NCBI GenBank assembly: GCA_964445575.1
Contig: CAYULB010000008.1
Span: 1-57,540, forward strand
DNA length: 57,540 bases
Reading direction: 5' to 3'
Source: WJMT01 sp964445575
GTDB lineage: Bacteria; Acidobacteriota; Aminicenantia; Aminicenantales; Aminicenantaceae
In this document: positions 1 through 7,465 of the stretch, piece by piece
Position numbering within the stretch: the first letter of the stretch is position 1
Layout of the letters: each line of letters opens with the position of its first letter
Translations under genes and position numbers: made by a program
The notes under the pieces: generated by a model
Seen by the model: only the letters and a program-made list of their open reading frames with translations
What the model was told of the DNA's origin: nothing
The model's database searches: none

Positions 1-15
1 TTTTGTCAATTGCGA

Positions 16-228
16 TTATAGAGTCCAAAAGCCTCTGGTCTTGCAGGAAAACATATTTTCTTTGGGAATGCCTGTACCCGTGTCTTTGAATAGGATCTCG
101 ATGTATTTTTTATTTTGTGAGAATCGGCTCGTTATGGTCAGAGTGCCGCCGTTGGGCATGGCCTCGGATGCGTTCAGCATCAAATTCCAGAAAAATGCCT
201 CACGTCTTCTCCGGGTAAGTGCGCCGGT
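16..228 (-). pseudogene. Histidine kinase ATPase-domain fragment
   Basis: The minus strand reads through a piece of a GHKL ATPase domain: an N-box (NLMLNASEAMPNGG) followed by a G1 box (DTGTGIPKEN), as in NtrB-like sensor kinases. The frame then diverges from the family and stops at 16-18, before any G2 box (GxGLGL). Upstream there is no dimerisation domain or start codon; the frame abuts the end of the chrA remnant near 229. It therefore looks like a short leftover of a kinase gene broken at both ends, joined to another broken gene by deletion or rearrangement. The family assignment rests on the two motifs only. Confidence 0.6.
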
Positions 229-654
229 TCAAATCAGGCCGAGCTTCCAGCCTTTCAGTGCTTTTTTGCCCAGCCTGTAAACAGCTGAGAGGATAACAGC
301 CAACACAGCCGGCTTGATCCCGAAGAAAAAAGGCTCGACCGCCGGAATGCTGCCATAGCTGGCATACAACCAGACAAATCCGCAGGTAATGGCTGCCGCC
401 GGAAATATAAAGGAGGCGCCTGCGACTATGAGTCCAGCCAGTCCGCCTCGATGGTATCCACAGTGAATGGCCATATCAGTGGAGTTAGGCCCTGGAATCA
501 AATTCGTTGCTCCAACCAGGTCCAAAAAATGCTGATGATCCATCCATTTCCGTTTGGTAACTACCTAATTTTCCATCATAGCTATGTGGGCTGCCGGACC
601 CCCAGAGGCGATGACTCCCAGATTCAGGAACAAAAAGGAGATTTCTTTTATCAT
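229..654 (-). pseudogene. chrA: Chromate transporter (ChrA) remnant with in-frame stop
   Basis: Starting at the ATG at 654 (minus), the reading opens like the ChrA/CHR family N-terminus (small residues with GGPAAHIAMMEN). It meets an in-frame TAG at 567-565, codon 30, where the family normally has a glutamate, and then continues with the conserved family core (LVGATNLIPGPNSTDMAIH, then GLIVAGASFIFPAA). A second stop follows at about 229, roughly 140 codons in, whereas ChrA proteins or half-domains are about 180-400 residues. The gene is therefore broken by a nonsense change and by a 3' truncation. Family proteins export chromate through the inner membrane. It diverges from a padR gene, a common arrangement for PadR-controlled transporters. 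Confidence 0.75.
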
Positions 655-672
655 TTGATTCTCATATTTCCA

Positions 673-701
673 TTGACATTTACAGTGGATGAATATATTA
701 T
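673..701 (+). promoter_or_regulatory. Sigma-70-type promoter for padR
   Basis: TTGACA (673-678) and TATTAT (696-701) are separated by exactly 17 bp. This is a near-consensus promoter about 30 bp before the padR start. Confidence 0.65.
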
Positions 702-708
702 CGTATAT
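693..708. promoter_or_regulatory. Candidate PadR operator
   Basis: ATAT-N8-ATAT (693-708) overlaps the -10 box of the padR promoter. PadR-family operators often have the form ATGT-N8-ACAT or ATAT-like variants, so autoregulation is plausible. The sequence is AT-rich, so a chance match cannot be excluded. Confidence 0.35.
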
Positions 709-731
709 CGTTAACGAAAAACAATATTAAA

Positions 732-1037
732 ATGGAGTACAGAGACCTTTATTCAGGATTAATAAGACTCCATATCCTCTATCATGCCGGTAAAGAACCG
801 GTTTACGGGCTGTGGCTTATAGAGGAGCTGGGCCGCCATGGGTACAAAATTAGCCCAGGCACTCTGTATCCCATTCTGCACAATATGGAGAAACGCGGAT
901 ATTTGATCTCAGAAAAACTGATCCATCAAGGGAAGTATCGAAGAGTCTACCGGATCACTGAACAAGGTGTGCAGGCGCTCAAAGCCTCCAATTCAAAAGT
1001 AAGGGAGCTGTTCAAAGAACTTATTGAAGAAAAGTAA
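732..1037 (+). CDS. PadR family transcriptional regulator
   Basis: This 101-residue protein is a single winged-helix domain of the PadR type. The recognition region is typical: a GLWLIEELGRHGY helix followed by SPGTLYPILHNMEKRGYL, then a wing with YRRVYRITEQG. It is a compact PadR (subfamily 2 length) with a short C-terminal helix. PadR proteins are DNA-binding repressors that respond to small ligands or stress and usually control adjacent membrane-protein genes. Here the gene diverges from the broken chrA and lies 3 bp before an Fe-S membrane protein, so it probably forms an operon with the latter. It has its own near-consensus promoter with a candidate operator. Confidence 0.9.
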   Translation: MEYRDLYSGLIRLHILYHAGKEPVYGLWLIEELGRHGYKISPGTLYPILHNMEKRGYLISEKLIHQGKYRRVYRITEQGVQALKASNSKVRELFKELIEEK

Positions 1038-1040
1038 GAT

Positions 1041-2432
1041 ATGAATATTCTAAAAATCAAGTTAATTCGGACTCTGTTCTCCAGCACAACCTATCCGATA
1101 ATCGCCCAGGTTCTGCTCTTTTTTGCTTTTGCCGCTCTTATCTATGGAGGGATTGTTATCCCGGATATGGATGAAAACCTGGTTAAGATATTGAGAAACA
1201 CCAATTATGCCGCTCTCTTTGTCTGGTCCCTATGGTGGCCCCTCATTATTCTCAGCGCGATTATTTTTGGAAGAGTCTGGTGTCAGGTTTGCCCCATGGA
1301 ACTGGTGAATTCACTCCTGAGCAAGATCGGGCTCAAAAAGAAAATCCCAAAATTCTTCAAATCAGGTTGGGTCATCTCGATTTTTTACACCCTCATCCTC
1401 ATCGTTATTATCCATACCTTTTGGGCCCACCGCTATCCCAGGCGGATGGCGTTGTATCTGATCCTGCTTTTTGGTGTGACGATCGTTTTAGGTCTGATCT
1501 TTGAAAAGAGAGCTTTCTGCAATTATGTCTGTCCGGTTGGCCATCTGCTTGGTCTTTATGCCCAATGTTCTCCGCTGGAGTGGAGGGCTAAGGACCTGAC
1601 GGTGTGTAAGGAATGCTCAACCAAAGACTGCATCGCACCGAAAAACTACTACACTCTGAAAAGACGGAGCTGCACGAGCAATCTCTATCCGGCGGCCATC
1701 AAGGACAACCGCCGCTGTCTCCTCTGTACGCAGTGCCTCAAGGTCTGCCCATACAGCAATCTCCGGCTCTCTCTGCGAAAGCCCATGGCTGACTTTTTCC
1801 GTTCGGTAAGGCTGAACAACGCAGAATTCTTTTTTATCTTTGTGGTCAGCGGCTTTGTCATCCATGAAATCTATGTAGAATGGGCGGCAGCCAAGAACGT
1901 TCTCTATTATGTGCCGGCTCAGATCACTGCGTTTTTAGGATTATCGGGAGAACCTTCCTACCTTTTGCGCGGGATCGTTCTTTTTTTAGTCCTGCCCGCT
2001 CTGCTCTTCTTTGTCCCATCGGTATTAGCGAAATTCTTTGGAAAAACATCTCTTATCGATGCAGCCAAAAGATTCAGCCTCCTTGTCCTTCCTGTCATGG
2101 CAGCGGGACATATCATGAAGTCTCTCTTTAAGATCACGTCCAGAATACCCTACTACAAGTACTTAGGCAGTGAACCTCTGGGCTGGGATACGGCTCATCT
2201 CATATCTTCGGGACAAATCCAGCTGGCCAAGGGTTTCATCGATTTTATCTCTCCTTTTTTAAGTTTTATAGCTGTCTTTTTATTTGGAGGATCGCTGGTA
2301 TTTTCTTCGTTCCTTGTTTGGAGAGACAAGAGTCCAAAGTTCGGAAGTAAAGGCGCAAAGCTCTCCCTACATACCGGATTAATCGTATATGCTCTTATCT
2401 ATATTGTTATGATTATTCTATGGCGATTTTAA
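1041..2432 (+). CDS. Membrane polyferredoxin (NapH/CcoG-like 4Fe-4S protein)
   Basis: The 463-residue integral membrane protein has about eight hydrophobic segments. Cysteine clusters sit on the loops: WCQVCP, CNYVCPVGH, CKECSTKDC, and a classic CLLCTQCLKVCP 4Fe-4S motif at about residues 227-238. This arrangement matches the NapH/NosR/CcoG group of membrane ferredoxins, which pass electrons between the quinone pool or cytosolic donors and periplasmic or maturation partners. No catalytic partner gene is nearby, so the specific role is unknown. The start codon lies 3 bp after the padR stop, so translation is probably coupled and expression is set by the PadR promoter. Confidence 0.85.
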   Translation: MNILKIKLIRTLFSSTTYPIIAQVLLFFAFAALIYGGIVIPDMDENLVKILRNTNYAALFVWSLWWPLIILSAIIFGRVWCQVCPMELVNSLLSKIGLKKKIPKFFKSGWVISIFYTLILIVIIHTFWAHRYPRRMALYLILLFGVTIVLGLIFEKRAFCNYVCPVGHLLGLYAQCSPLEWRAKDLTVCKECSTKDCIAPKNYYTLKRRSCTSNLYPAAIKDNRRCLLCTQCLKVCPYSNLRLSLRKPMADFFRSVRLNNAEFFFIFVVSGFVIHEIYVEWAAAKNVLYYVPAQITAFLGLSGEPSYLLRGIVLFLVLPALLFFVPSVLAKFFGKTSLIDAAKRFSLLVLPVMAAGHIMKSLFKITSRIPYYKYLGSEPLGWDTAHLISSGQIQLAKGFIDFISPFLSFIAVFLFGGSLVFSSFLVWRDKSPKFGSKGAKLSLHTGLIVYALIYIVMIILWRF

Positions 2433-2470
2433 GCCCGGTTCAATCCTTTTTCCAAAAATCGCAAACCAAC

Positions 2471-2499
2471 TTGACATCTCTTATTTTATAATATATAAT
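2471..2499 (+). promoter_or_regulatory. Consensus sigma-70 promoter for arsR
   Basis: TTGACA (2471-2476), a 17-bp spacer and TATAAT (2494-2499) form a perfect consensus promoter. A small palindrome AATTC-AA-GAATT (2497-2508) covers the expected transcription start and is a candidate operator for the ArsR protein encoded 10 bp downstream. Confidence 0.8.
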
Positions 2500-2516
2500 T
2501 CAAGAATTAAGAAATT

Positions 2517-2855
2517 ATGAAACAAATAAATAATAACATCAAAAAATCAATTTTTCAAGCTCAAGCCGAAATTTGTGCATCTCTTTCCAACGGGAAGAGG
2601 CTTCAAATCATTGACCTTCTCGGGGACGAAGAACTTTCTTTCGGAGAACTCTCTAATAAACTGAATATCGAGAAGCCTAACCTCGCCCAGCATTTATTCG
2701 TTCTCAAAGAACGGGGTATCATCGAAATGCGAAGGCAGGGAAGAAACACTTTTTACAGAATATCGGACTCAAGAGTTAATGAAGCTTGCCAAATGATGAG
2801 AAAGGTTCTCATGGATCAAATTAGAAAAAAAATGGCTTTGCTCGAGCTAGAATGA
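2517..2855 (+). CDS. ArsR/SmtB family transcriptional regulator
   Basis: The 112-residue protein is a winged-helix regulator with the ArsR pattern: a SNGKRLQIIDLL helix, the LSFGELSNKLN and KPNLAQHLFVLKERGII recognition helices, and a RRQGRNTFYRI wing. It lacks the ELCVCD metal-binding box of ArsR/SmtB metal sensors. It has just two cysteines, C20 in the first helix and C91 in the C-terminal helix. Persulfide sensors of this family (BigR, SqrR) also pair a helix-1 and a helix-5 cysteine. Since sulfur-relay genes follow, persulfide sensing is a reasonable inference but is not shown. It is transcribed from a perfect promoter and lies 95 bp before the dsrE-like genes. Confidence 0.88.
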   Translation: MKQINNNIKKSIFQAQAEICASLSNGKRLQIIDLLGDEELSFGELSNKLNIEKPNLAQHLFVLKERGIIEMRRQGRNTFYRISDSRVNEACQMMRKVLMDQIRKKMALLELE

Positions 2856-2950
2856 ATAAAATTTTGGAATGAAGACTGTGAACAAACTAAATAAGCTGGC
2901 AGCAACTGCAAAAAGAGAAAATATTTTATCGCATTGAGGAGATCAATCTA

Positions 2951-3307
2951 ATGTCAGAGACGTTGACTATTAGCCTATTTACTACTCCATATGTATTTGA
3001 GAACACATATTCAGCCCTGAAGATTGCTGAAGCAGCTCTACATAAAGGATACACAGTAACCATTTTTCCTTCTGCTGATGGAGTCCATAATTTTACATTG
3101 AATCAAAAAGCCAGAGGGATTCCGAATGCTCAAGAAGAGTTTAAGAACCTAATTGACAAAGGATTAAACGTAGAGCTTTGCGGAACCTGTCTTAATTTTC
3201 GGGGGATAAAAAAAGACGACCTCTTAGACATGGCTAAACCAAGCTCTATGGGTAAATTGTGTGATCTTATTGAAAAAAGCGACGTCTTTTTGACTCTCAC
3301 ATTCTAA
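2951..3307 (+). CDS. DsrE/TusD-like sulfur relay protein
   Basis: This 118-residue protein has the DsrE fold pattern: an N-terminal beta strand (TISLFTTPYVFENTYSALKIA), a second strand with TIFPSADGV, and a cysteine-bearing active loop NVELCGTCLNFRGI at about residues 75-88. In DsrE/TusD proteins the loop cysteine carries a persulfide for transfer to a partner. It is the first of three related genes and has a GAGGAG ribosome binding site. The CxxCxxxRG form resembles the YchN-like group more than the classical DsrE of sulfur oxidisers. The partner enzyme is not visible here. Confidence 0.8.
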   Translation: MSETLTISLFTTPYVFENTYSALKIAEAALHKGYTVTIFPSADGVHNFTLNQKARGIPNAQEEFKNLIDKGLNVELCGTCLNFRGIKKDDLLDMAKPSSMGKLCDLIEKSDVFLTLTF

Positions 3308-3323
3308 ATTTGGATAAAGCAAC

Positions 3324-3692
3324 ATGAATGAATCACTGTGCATTTTAGTAAGGCGAGCACCCTACGGGACAATCCATGCGGCTGAGGCCTTTAGACATTT
3401 AACAGGAGCATTGAATTCAGGGTTGAAGGTGACCGCCATCCTGGTTGATGACGGCATCTATATGGCTAAGAACAACCAAAAAACACAGACGTTTGGATGG
3501 ACATCCTTATCCGAGTCTTTAACTTCATTCTTAAATAATGTGAAGGGAAAAGATGCCAAGGTCTATATACACGATTCCTCCTTAAAAGTCCGAGGCCTGG
3601 AGAAAGAGCATCTAATAGAAGGAATAGAACTGATGGATGATAAAAAATTAGCCGAACTATTGAGCATGTCCCATTCAGTGATGTTATTTTAA
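3324..3692 (+). CDS. DsrE-fold protein, cysteine-less paralogue (DsrF/TusC-like)
   Basis: The 122-residue protein shares the layout of its neighbours (N-terminal strand CILVRRAPYG, then an AILVDDGIYMAKN segment and a KVRGLE loop). The loop that carries cysteine in the other two copies reads VYIHDSSLKVRG, so the catalytic cysteine is missing. DsrF/TusC subunits are likewise the non-catalytic middle member of DsrEFH/TusBCD complexes. The position and the lost cysteine fit a structural subunit of a three-part complex. The next gene begins 1 bp after its stop, so the three are co-translated. The exact family member is uncertain. Confidence 0.72.
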   Translation: MNESLCILVRRAPYGTIHAAEAFRHLTGALNSGLKVTAILVDDGIYMAKNNQKTQTFGWTSLSESLTSFLNNVKGKDAKVYIHDSSLKVRGLEKEHLIEGIELMDDKKLAELLSMSHSVMLF

Positions 3693-3693
3693 A

Positions 3694-4032
3694 ATGTCAA
3701 AAACAGATTCAATACTTTTGGTCATTTCAAGCTCACTAAGGGAACCTAATGGATTAAGAGCCCTTGAATTAACAAATCAAATCAGGCTCCAAGGAAAAAA
3801 GACAGGAGTCTACCTTCTCCAAAATGCTGTTCTTGGCGGTGTCAACGAAGAAGCTAAAAAACTAATAGAGGCTCATATAAACTCGGGCATAGATATTTTC
3901 TGTTCAAAAGAAGACCTCACAATGCGGGGATTGACGGAAAAAGATCTTCACCCGCAAATACAGATATCCGATTATTCTAATTTAGTTGACTTGATGATGG
4001 AGAGATATGACAAAGTAATGGGAGCATTTTAA
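3694..4032 (+). CDS. DsrE/DsrH-like sulfur relay protein
   Basis: The 112-residue third copy of the DsrE-type set begins with SILLVISSSLREPNGLRALE and has the variant loop IDIFCSKEDLTMRGL, in which one cysteine is kept. Together with the preceding two genes it probably forms a DsrEFH/TusBCD-like heteromer that passes persulfide sulfur. It starts 1 bp after its upstream neighbour and ends 6 bp before a porin gene, so all four share one transcript. It is longer than typical DsrH/TusB (about 95 residues), so it may instead be a DsrE duplicate. Confidence 0.72.
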   Translation: MSKTDSILLVISSSLREPNGLRALELTNQIRLQGKKTGVYLLQNAVLGGVNEEAKKLIEAHINSGIDIFCSKEDLTMRGLTEKDLHPQIQISDYSNLVDLMMERYDKVMGAF

Positions 4033-4038
4033 GACGGA

Positions 4039-5190
4039 ATGAAAAAACAAATAAAAACCAAGGTAATATTTTTAGTAATTTGTTTTTGTCTGGCAGGGTA
4101 TTCTGCAAGGGGCCAATATAAATTGGAAATCGATGAACAGACAAGAGCTGAAATAGGAATTTGGGGCCAAGCGTGGTACCAATTTGTAGAAAACGGGAAA
4201 AATAATGGGGCAGACCTGAATGACTTTATGATCAGACGGTTCTATTTTTATTTTAAAGGGCAAGTAACCCAATATTTCAGTTTCTTTGCCCATATTGCTG
4301 CAGACCGAATTGGGCAGGAAGGGATTAGTATTCCATCTTTGGGACTTGGAAGCGGGTTGACAGCCCGTGATTTTTGGATCACTTTTAAACCAAGTGAAGT
4401 CTTCATGCTCCAAGCAGGAAGAATGTATATCCCATTTACCCGCCAGTATGGAACCACATCTACAAAAGCTATGCTTATCACGGATCTCCCATTCTTACAG
4501 GGGGGAGTGCGTGGAAGTATCTTCTATGCCAGTAAAGTAGGCAGAGACGACGGTATCACACTCTGGGGCAATCCATTTAATGGGCGTGTTCAATATAGGT
4601 TTATGGTTTCTGAGGGAGTGGAAGGCGATAACAATCCTGACGACAAACTGAGATATGTAGGGAGGATAGCGCTCAATCTGCTTGAACCTGAAAAAAATTG
4701 GTTCAATCAGGGAACCTATCTGGGTGAGAAAAAGGTGCTGAGCCTCGGCCTTGGGTATGACATGCAGAATGATCTTACATTGAGTGGACTCGGTGGAAGG
4801 AACAACCGAGCCTGGACTGCGGATGTTTTCTTTGACTATCCTATAGGCCATGGGGCATTGACCGTTGAAGCCTCCTATATCGACAATGAAAACAGCACCC
4901 AACAACATAATTTCTCTAGTCTAGCGCCTGGGGATGATGCACAAAATTTATACGTTCAGGCAGGGTATCTCTTTGCAGGTAAAATCGGATCAGGAAGGAT
5001 CCAGGTTTATGTACGCTATGAGACCATAGATGTTGATAGGAAGGAAGGCACAAACTTTATAAGTACGGGGTTGAACTACTACATTAAAGGACACAATGCA
5101 AAACTTAGTGCGGATTATACTCACGTGGAACACGGAAACTCAAGGGAACACCAAAGTATTGCAACTTTTCAATTAACTATAGGTTTCTAA
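4039..5190 (+). CDS. Outer-membrane porin (OprO/OprP-like)
   Basis: This 383-residue protein has a clear signal peptide (cleavage near YSARGQ). The beta-barrel strands are rich in alternating aromatics: FMIRRFYFYFKG, YFSFFAHIAADR, VFMLQAGRMYIPF, and a C-terminal strand ending in phenylalanine (IATFQLTIGF). The layout matches phosphate-selective porin O/P and related anion porins, which form trimeric channels in the outer membrane. It sits 6 bp after the third DsrE-like gene, so it likely belongs to the ArsR-controlled unit and may admit an inorganic sulfur or other oxyanion. The substrate is a guess from context only. Confidence 0.8.
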   Translation: MKKQIKTKVIFLVICFCLAGYSARGQYKLEIDEQTRAEIGIWGQAWYQFVENGKNNGADLNDFMIRRFYFYFKGQVTQYFSFFAHIAADRIGQEGISIPSLGLGSGLTARDFWITFKPSEVFMLQAGRMYIPFTRQYGTTSTKAMLITDLPFLQGGVRGSIFYASKVGRDDGITLWGNPFNGRVQYRFMVSEGVEGDNNPDDKLRYVGRIALNLLEPEKNWFNQGTYLGEKKVLSLGLGYDMQNDLTLSGLGGRNNRAWTADVFFDYPIGHGALTVEASYIDNENSTQQHNFSSLAPGDDAQNLYVQAGYLFAGKIGSGRIQVYVRYETIDVDRKEGTNFISTGLNYYIKGHNAKLSADYTHVEHGNSREHQSIATFQLTIGF

Positions 5191-5273
5191 CGATTATGCG
5201 GCGTTCTTGTCGATTAAGAGTTTTTAAATGATCAAGTCAGTTCAAACGCCAAGGCAAATTAGAAGTCCTTACT

Positions 5274-5738
5274 TCAATGAGTGTCTCTGCCGCCCATTAC
5301 AGTCAACAGGACGTCTGTTTCTGAAATCTCCGTTGGGTCTATCTCCAATATATCTCTGGATAGGACGACAAAATCGGCATACTTTCCGGCTGTCAGCGTT
5401 CCCCGAATATTTTCTTGAAAATTCCCAAAAGCGACATTGACGGTATAGTGGCGCAAGGCGGCTTCAACCGAGATACAGCCCTTCGGGTACCATCCGCCGG
5501 GAGGATTTCCGCTCTCCGTCATTCGGGTCGCTGCAACTTCAATTCCTCTCAATACATCGTAGGTCATGACAGGGTAGTCACTGCCAAAAATTTGTATCAC
5601 TCCCGCGTCGTCATATATCGAAAATGAGTCAGCATACTGAGCCCGCTCCGGTCCTAATACCACCGCAAAGTTTTCCAGTACCGTTGCATCAGGGTTGGCA
5701 AACATCGGTTGGGTTGACGCAATTACAAAAGATAAGAA
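5274..5738 (-). pseudogene. C-terminal fragment of a YtcJ-like amidohydrolase
   Basis: About 155 codons match only the last third of the amidohydrolase-3 (YtcJ) family. Visible pieces are STQPMFANPD, a GSDYPV metal-site strand, SVEAALRHYTVN, and the closing GTLTAGKYADFVVLSRD segment. The N-terminal metal-binding HxH half is absent; the frame is closed by a stop a little upstream (near 5770) and no start codon with a ribosome binding site is visible. It is a truncated remnant. The family hydrolyses amide or related bonds in small molecules, often outside the cytoplasm. It points toward the porin operon and shares no transcript with it. Confidence 0.75.
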
Positions 5739-6082
5739 ATTGGTTTTTCTGTTGGTGATGATTTTTCCTCCATTTCACCAAATTTTCGCCCTCCAAGCGA
5801 CTTCATCACTCATCATACATATAAAATAAAGGACAAGTCAGCAAGAAACCCACAGAAAATAGAGAACATAAGAAAATCAGCGGAATAGAGGCATAGAAAG
5901 AATAGAGGCATCCCTTGTCCCTGATTCAGGAGTCTAGAGTTTCACATGTATTCTGATAGTTCCTCAGCCGCAATAGAGAGCTGAGCTTGAGGAGGCAGGG
6001 GGGCAAAAAAAATTAGGTAAACAGGTATGACGGCACTGTTTTTTATGGTAAATTATAGGGCGGATCATCAATCTAAAGACGT
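5739..6082. other. Intergenic stretch without a recognised gene
   Basis: No coding region is evident here. There is a hairpin with arms CTCAGC (5963-5968) and GCTGAG (5980-5985), and a weak promoter-like pair (ATGACG at 6027, TAAATT at 6049) ahead of the tRNA. Confidence 0.4.
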
Positions 6083-6158
6083 GGGCGGTTAGCTCAGCTG
6101 GGAGAGCGTGGCGTTCGCAACGCTGAGGTCGGGGGTTCGAGTCCCCTACCGTCCACCA
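6083..6158 (+). tRNA. tRNA-Ala, anticodon CGC
   Basis: A full cloverleaf can be folded. The acceptor arm GGGCGGT pairs with ACCGTCC and includes the G3:U70 wobble that identifies alanine tRNAs. The D-arm is GCTC/GAGC, the anticodon arm TGGCG/CGCTG encloses loop TTCGCAA (anticodon CGC, reading GCG), and the T-arm is GGGGG/CCCCT with loop TTCGAGT. Discriminator A and a genome-encoded CCA end at 6158. Confidence 0.95.
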
Positions 6159-6200
6159 CTTTATTATTTATGACTTTGGCCCCAATTAAAAAATAGGGAA

Positions 6201-6677
6201 ATGAGTAAACTGTCCCCAATTAAATTTGTGGTTGACTGCATGCTGGGAAAACTGGCTAAGTGGCTGAGGATCCTGGGATTTGATACTCTTTTTTTCTCCA
6301 AAGCAGAGGATGAAGAGCTTATTGACATAGCCCAAAAGCAACGCCGAATTTTGCTGACCAGGGACACTGGGATCGTTGAAAAAGCAGACCAGATCAAGGT
6401 ACTTTTCATCAAAAGCGAGCACTGGAAAGCACAGGTCAAGCAGGTTTTGGATGAGTTGAATCTCAGAGAGCATATCAAGCCTTATTCAAGATGCATTGAG
6501 TGTAATGTTCCGCTCAAATCCATACCCAAAAAGCAGGCTAAGAATCTAGTGACTCCTTTTGTTTTTGAGCGCTCCAGCTCCTTTTCTCTGTGCCCCAAAT
6601 GCGGTCGGGTGTTCTGGCCCGGGACGCATCACAGCGATATGAATTTTAAGATTGAAGATATATTGGAAAAAGATTAG
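6201..6677 (+). CDS. Mut7-C RNase domain protein
   Basis: This 158-residue protein has the Mut7-C (DUF82) pattern. It opens with a PIN-like strand KFVVDCMLGKLAKWLRILGFDT, here quoted only for its conserved residues D, G, K, L and R. LLTRDTG follows at about residue 50. A zinc ribbon has cysteine pairs CIECN and CPKCGRVFWPGTH. Proteins of this family are predicted metal-dependent RNases with a C-terminal zinc knuckle; the Mut7 exonuclease carries the same domain. The start codon lies inside a short repeat-like sequence (TGTCCCCAATTAAA) that encodes residues 4-8. It is a single gene after the tRNA, followed by a poly-T-rich spacer. Confidence 0.82.
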   Translation: MSKLSPIKFVVDCMLGKLAKWLRILGFDTLFFSKAEDEELIDIAQKQRRILLTRDTGIVEKADQIKVLFIKSEHWKAQVKQVLDELNLREHIKPYSRCIECNVPLKSIPKKQAKNLVTPFVFERSSSFSLCPKCGRVFWPGTHHSDMNFKIEDILEKD

Positions 6678-6747
6678 CTAAAGATTTAAATAAAAAAGAA
6701 TCCTCACGATTTTTCATTTTTTTTTTGCAAAAATATTTTATTTAAAA

Positions 6748-6776
6748 GCAACCTTTTTGCCCTCAATTTCATCCTT
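6748..6776 (+). promoter_or_regulatory. Candidate ECF-type promoter for the sigma operon
   Basis: GCAACC followed by a T-run (6748-6758), and CATCCTTA about 16 bp later, resemble the AAC-containing -35 and the C-rich -10 elements of ECF sigma promoters. ECF factors commonly transcribe their own operon. This is pattern-based only. Confidence 0.35.
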
Positions 6777-6886
6777 AATGCTGAGTGAGACCCATGAGAG
6801 AAACAGAAACGACTATGATTTATCCTAATCCCAGCACCAAATGTCCTGAATATGATAGAATAGCTTCAAAAACCGAGGAATCTATT

Positions 6887-7453
6887 ATGGATAAAGAAGA
6901 GAACAAAGACGATGCAATCCTGTTTGACCTTATTGACCGGTCTCGTGAAGGAGATCAAAGTGCCATGGAATCTATTTATGAAAAGCTCAAAGGGAAATTT
7001 TTCGGTGTTTCCTATTGGTACACACAGAACCGGGCTGCTGCAGAGGACATCCTTCAGGATTCGTTTATTAAGATATTCACCAATTTGCACCGTCTTGATG
7101 ATAATCAAGCGTTTCTGAGCTGGTCTTACCGGATTGTGGTGAATACCTGCATCAGTTATTTAAGGAAAGCCAGGAGGCAGACTCAAAAGTCAGTTTCCTT
7201 AGACAGTGTGAAGGATTTTGTGGGAGAAGATAAGTGCGGAGAAAATGAAGACCTGAAGAAAAAAACAATTAAAGAAGCGCTCAAAGAACTGCCTTCTGGC
7301 CTGAGGAGCGTTTTTATCCTTCACGATGTTCAGGGATATAAACACAAAGAGGTGGCTGAGATTTTGAAATGTTCAGAGGGCACCTCAAAATCCCAGCTTT
7401 TCAAAGCAAGAGAAAAGCTGAGAAAAAAACTTTTAGCCATGCAGGTCCTATAA
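6887..7453 (+). CDS. ECF-type RNA polymerase sigma factor
   Basis: The protein has sigma region 2 (DQSAMESIYEKLKGKFFGVS, then AEDILQDSFIKIF and FLSWSYRIVVNTCISYLRK) and region 4 (LPSGLRSVFILHDVQGYKHKEVAEIL, quoted in part). The two domains are joined by a short linker with no region 3, as in ECF factors. The frame is open upstream to a GTG at 6785, but the ATG at 6887 has a GAGGA ribosome binding site 7 bp ahead and gives the usual length of 188 residues. The next gene, 12 bp on, encodes a zinc-finger anti-sigma factor, so activity is probably controlled by sequestration at the membrane. Confidence 0.9.
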   Translation: MDKEENKDDAILFDLIDRSREGDQSAMESIYEKLKGKFFGVSYWYTQNRAAAEDILQDSFIKIFTNLHRLDDNQAFLSWSYRIVVNTCISYLRKARRQTQKSVSLDSVKDFVGEDKCGENEDLKKKTIKEALKELPSGLRSVFILHDVQGYKHKEVAEILKCSEGTSKSQLFKAREKLRKKLLAMQVL

Positions 7454-7465
7454 AAGGAGATTAAA

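Noticed and set aside
2910..2935. Sigma-54-like CTGGCAGCAACTGCAAA before the dsrE-like genes
   Set aside because: GG and GC are 8 bp apart rather than 10.
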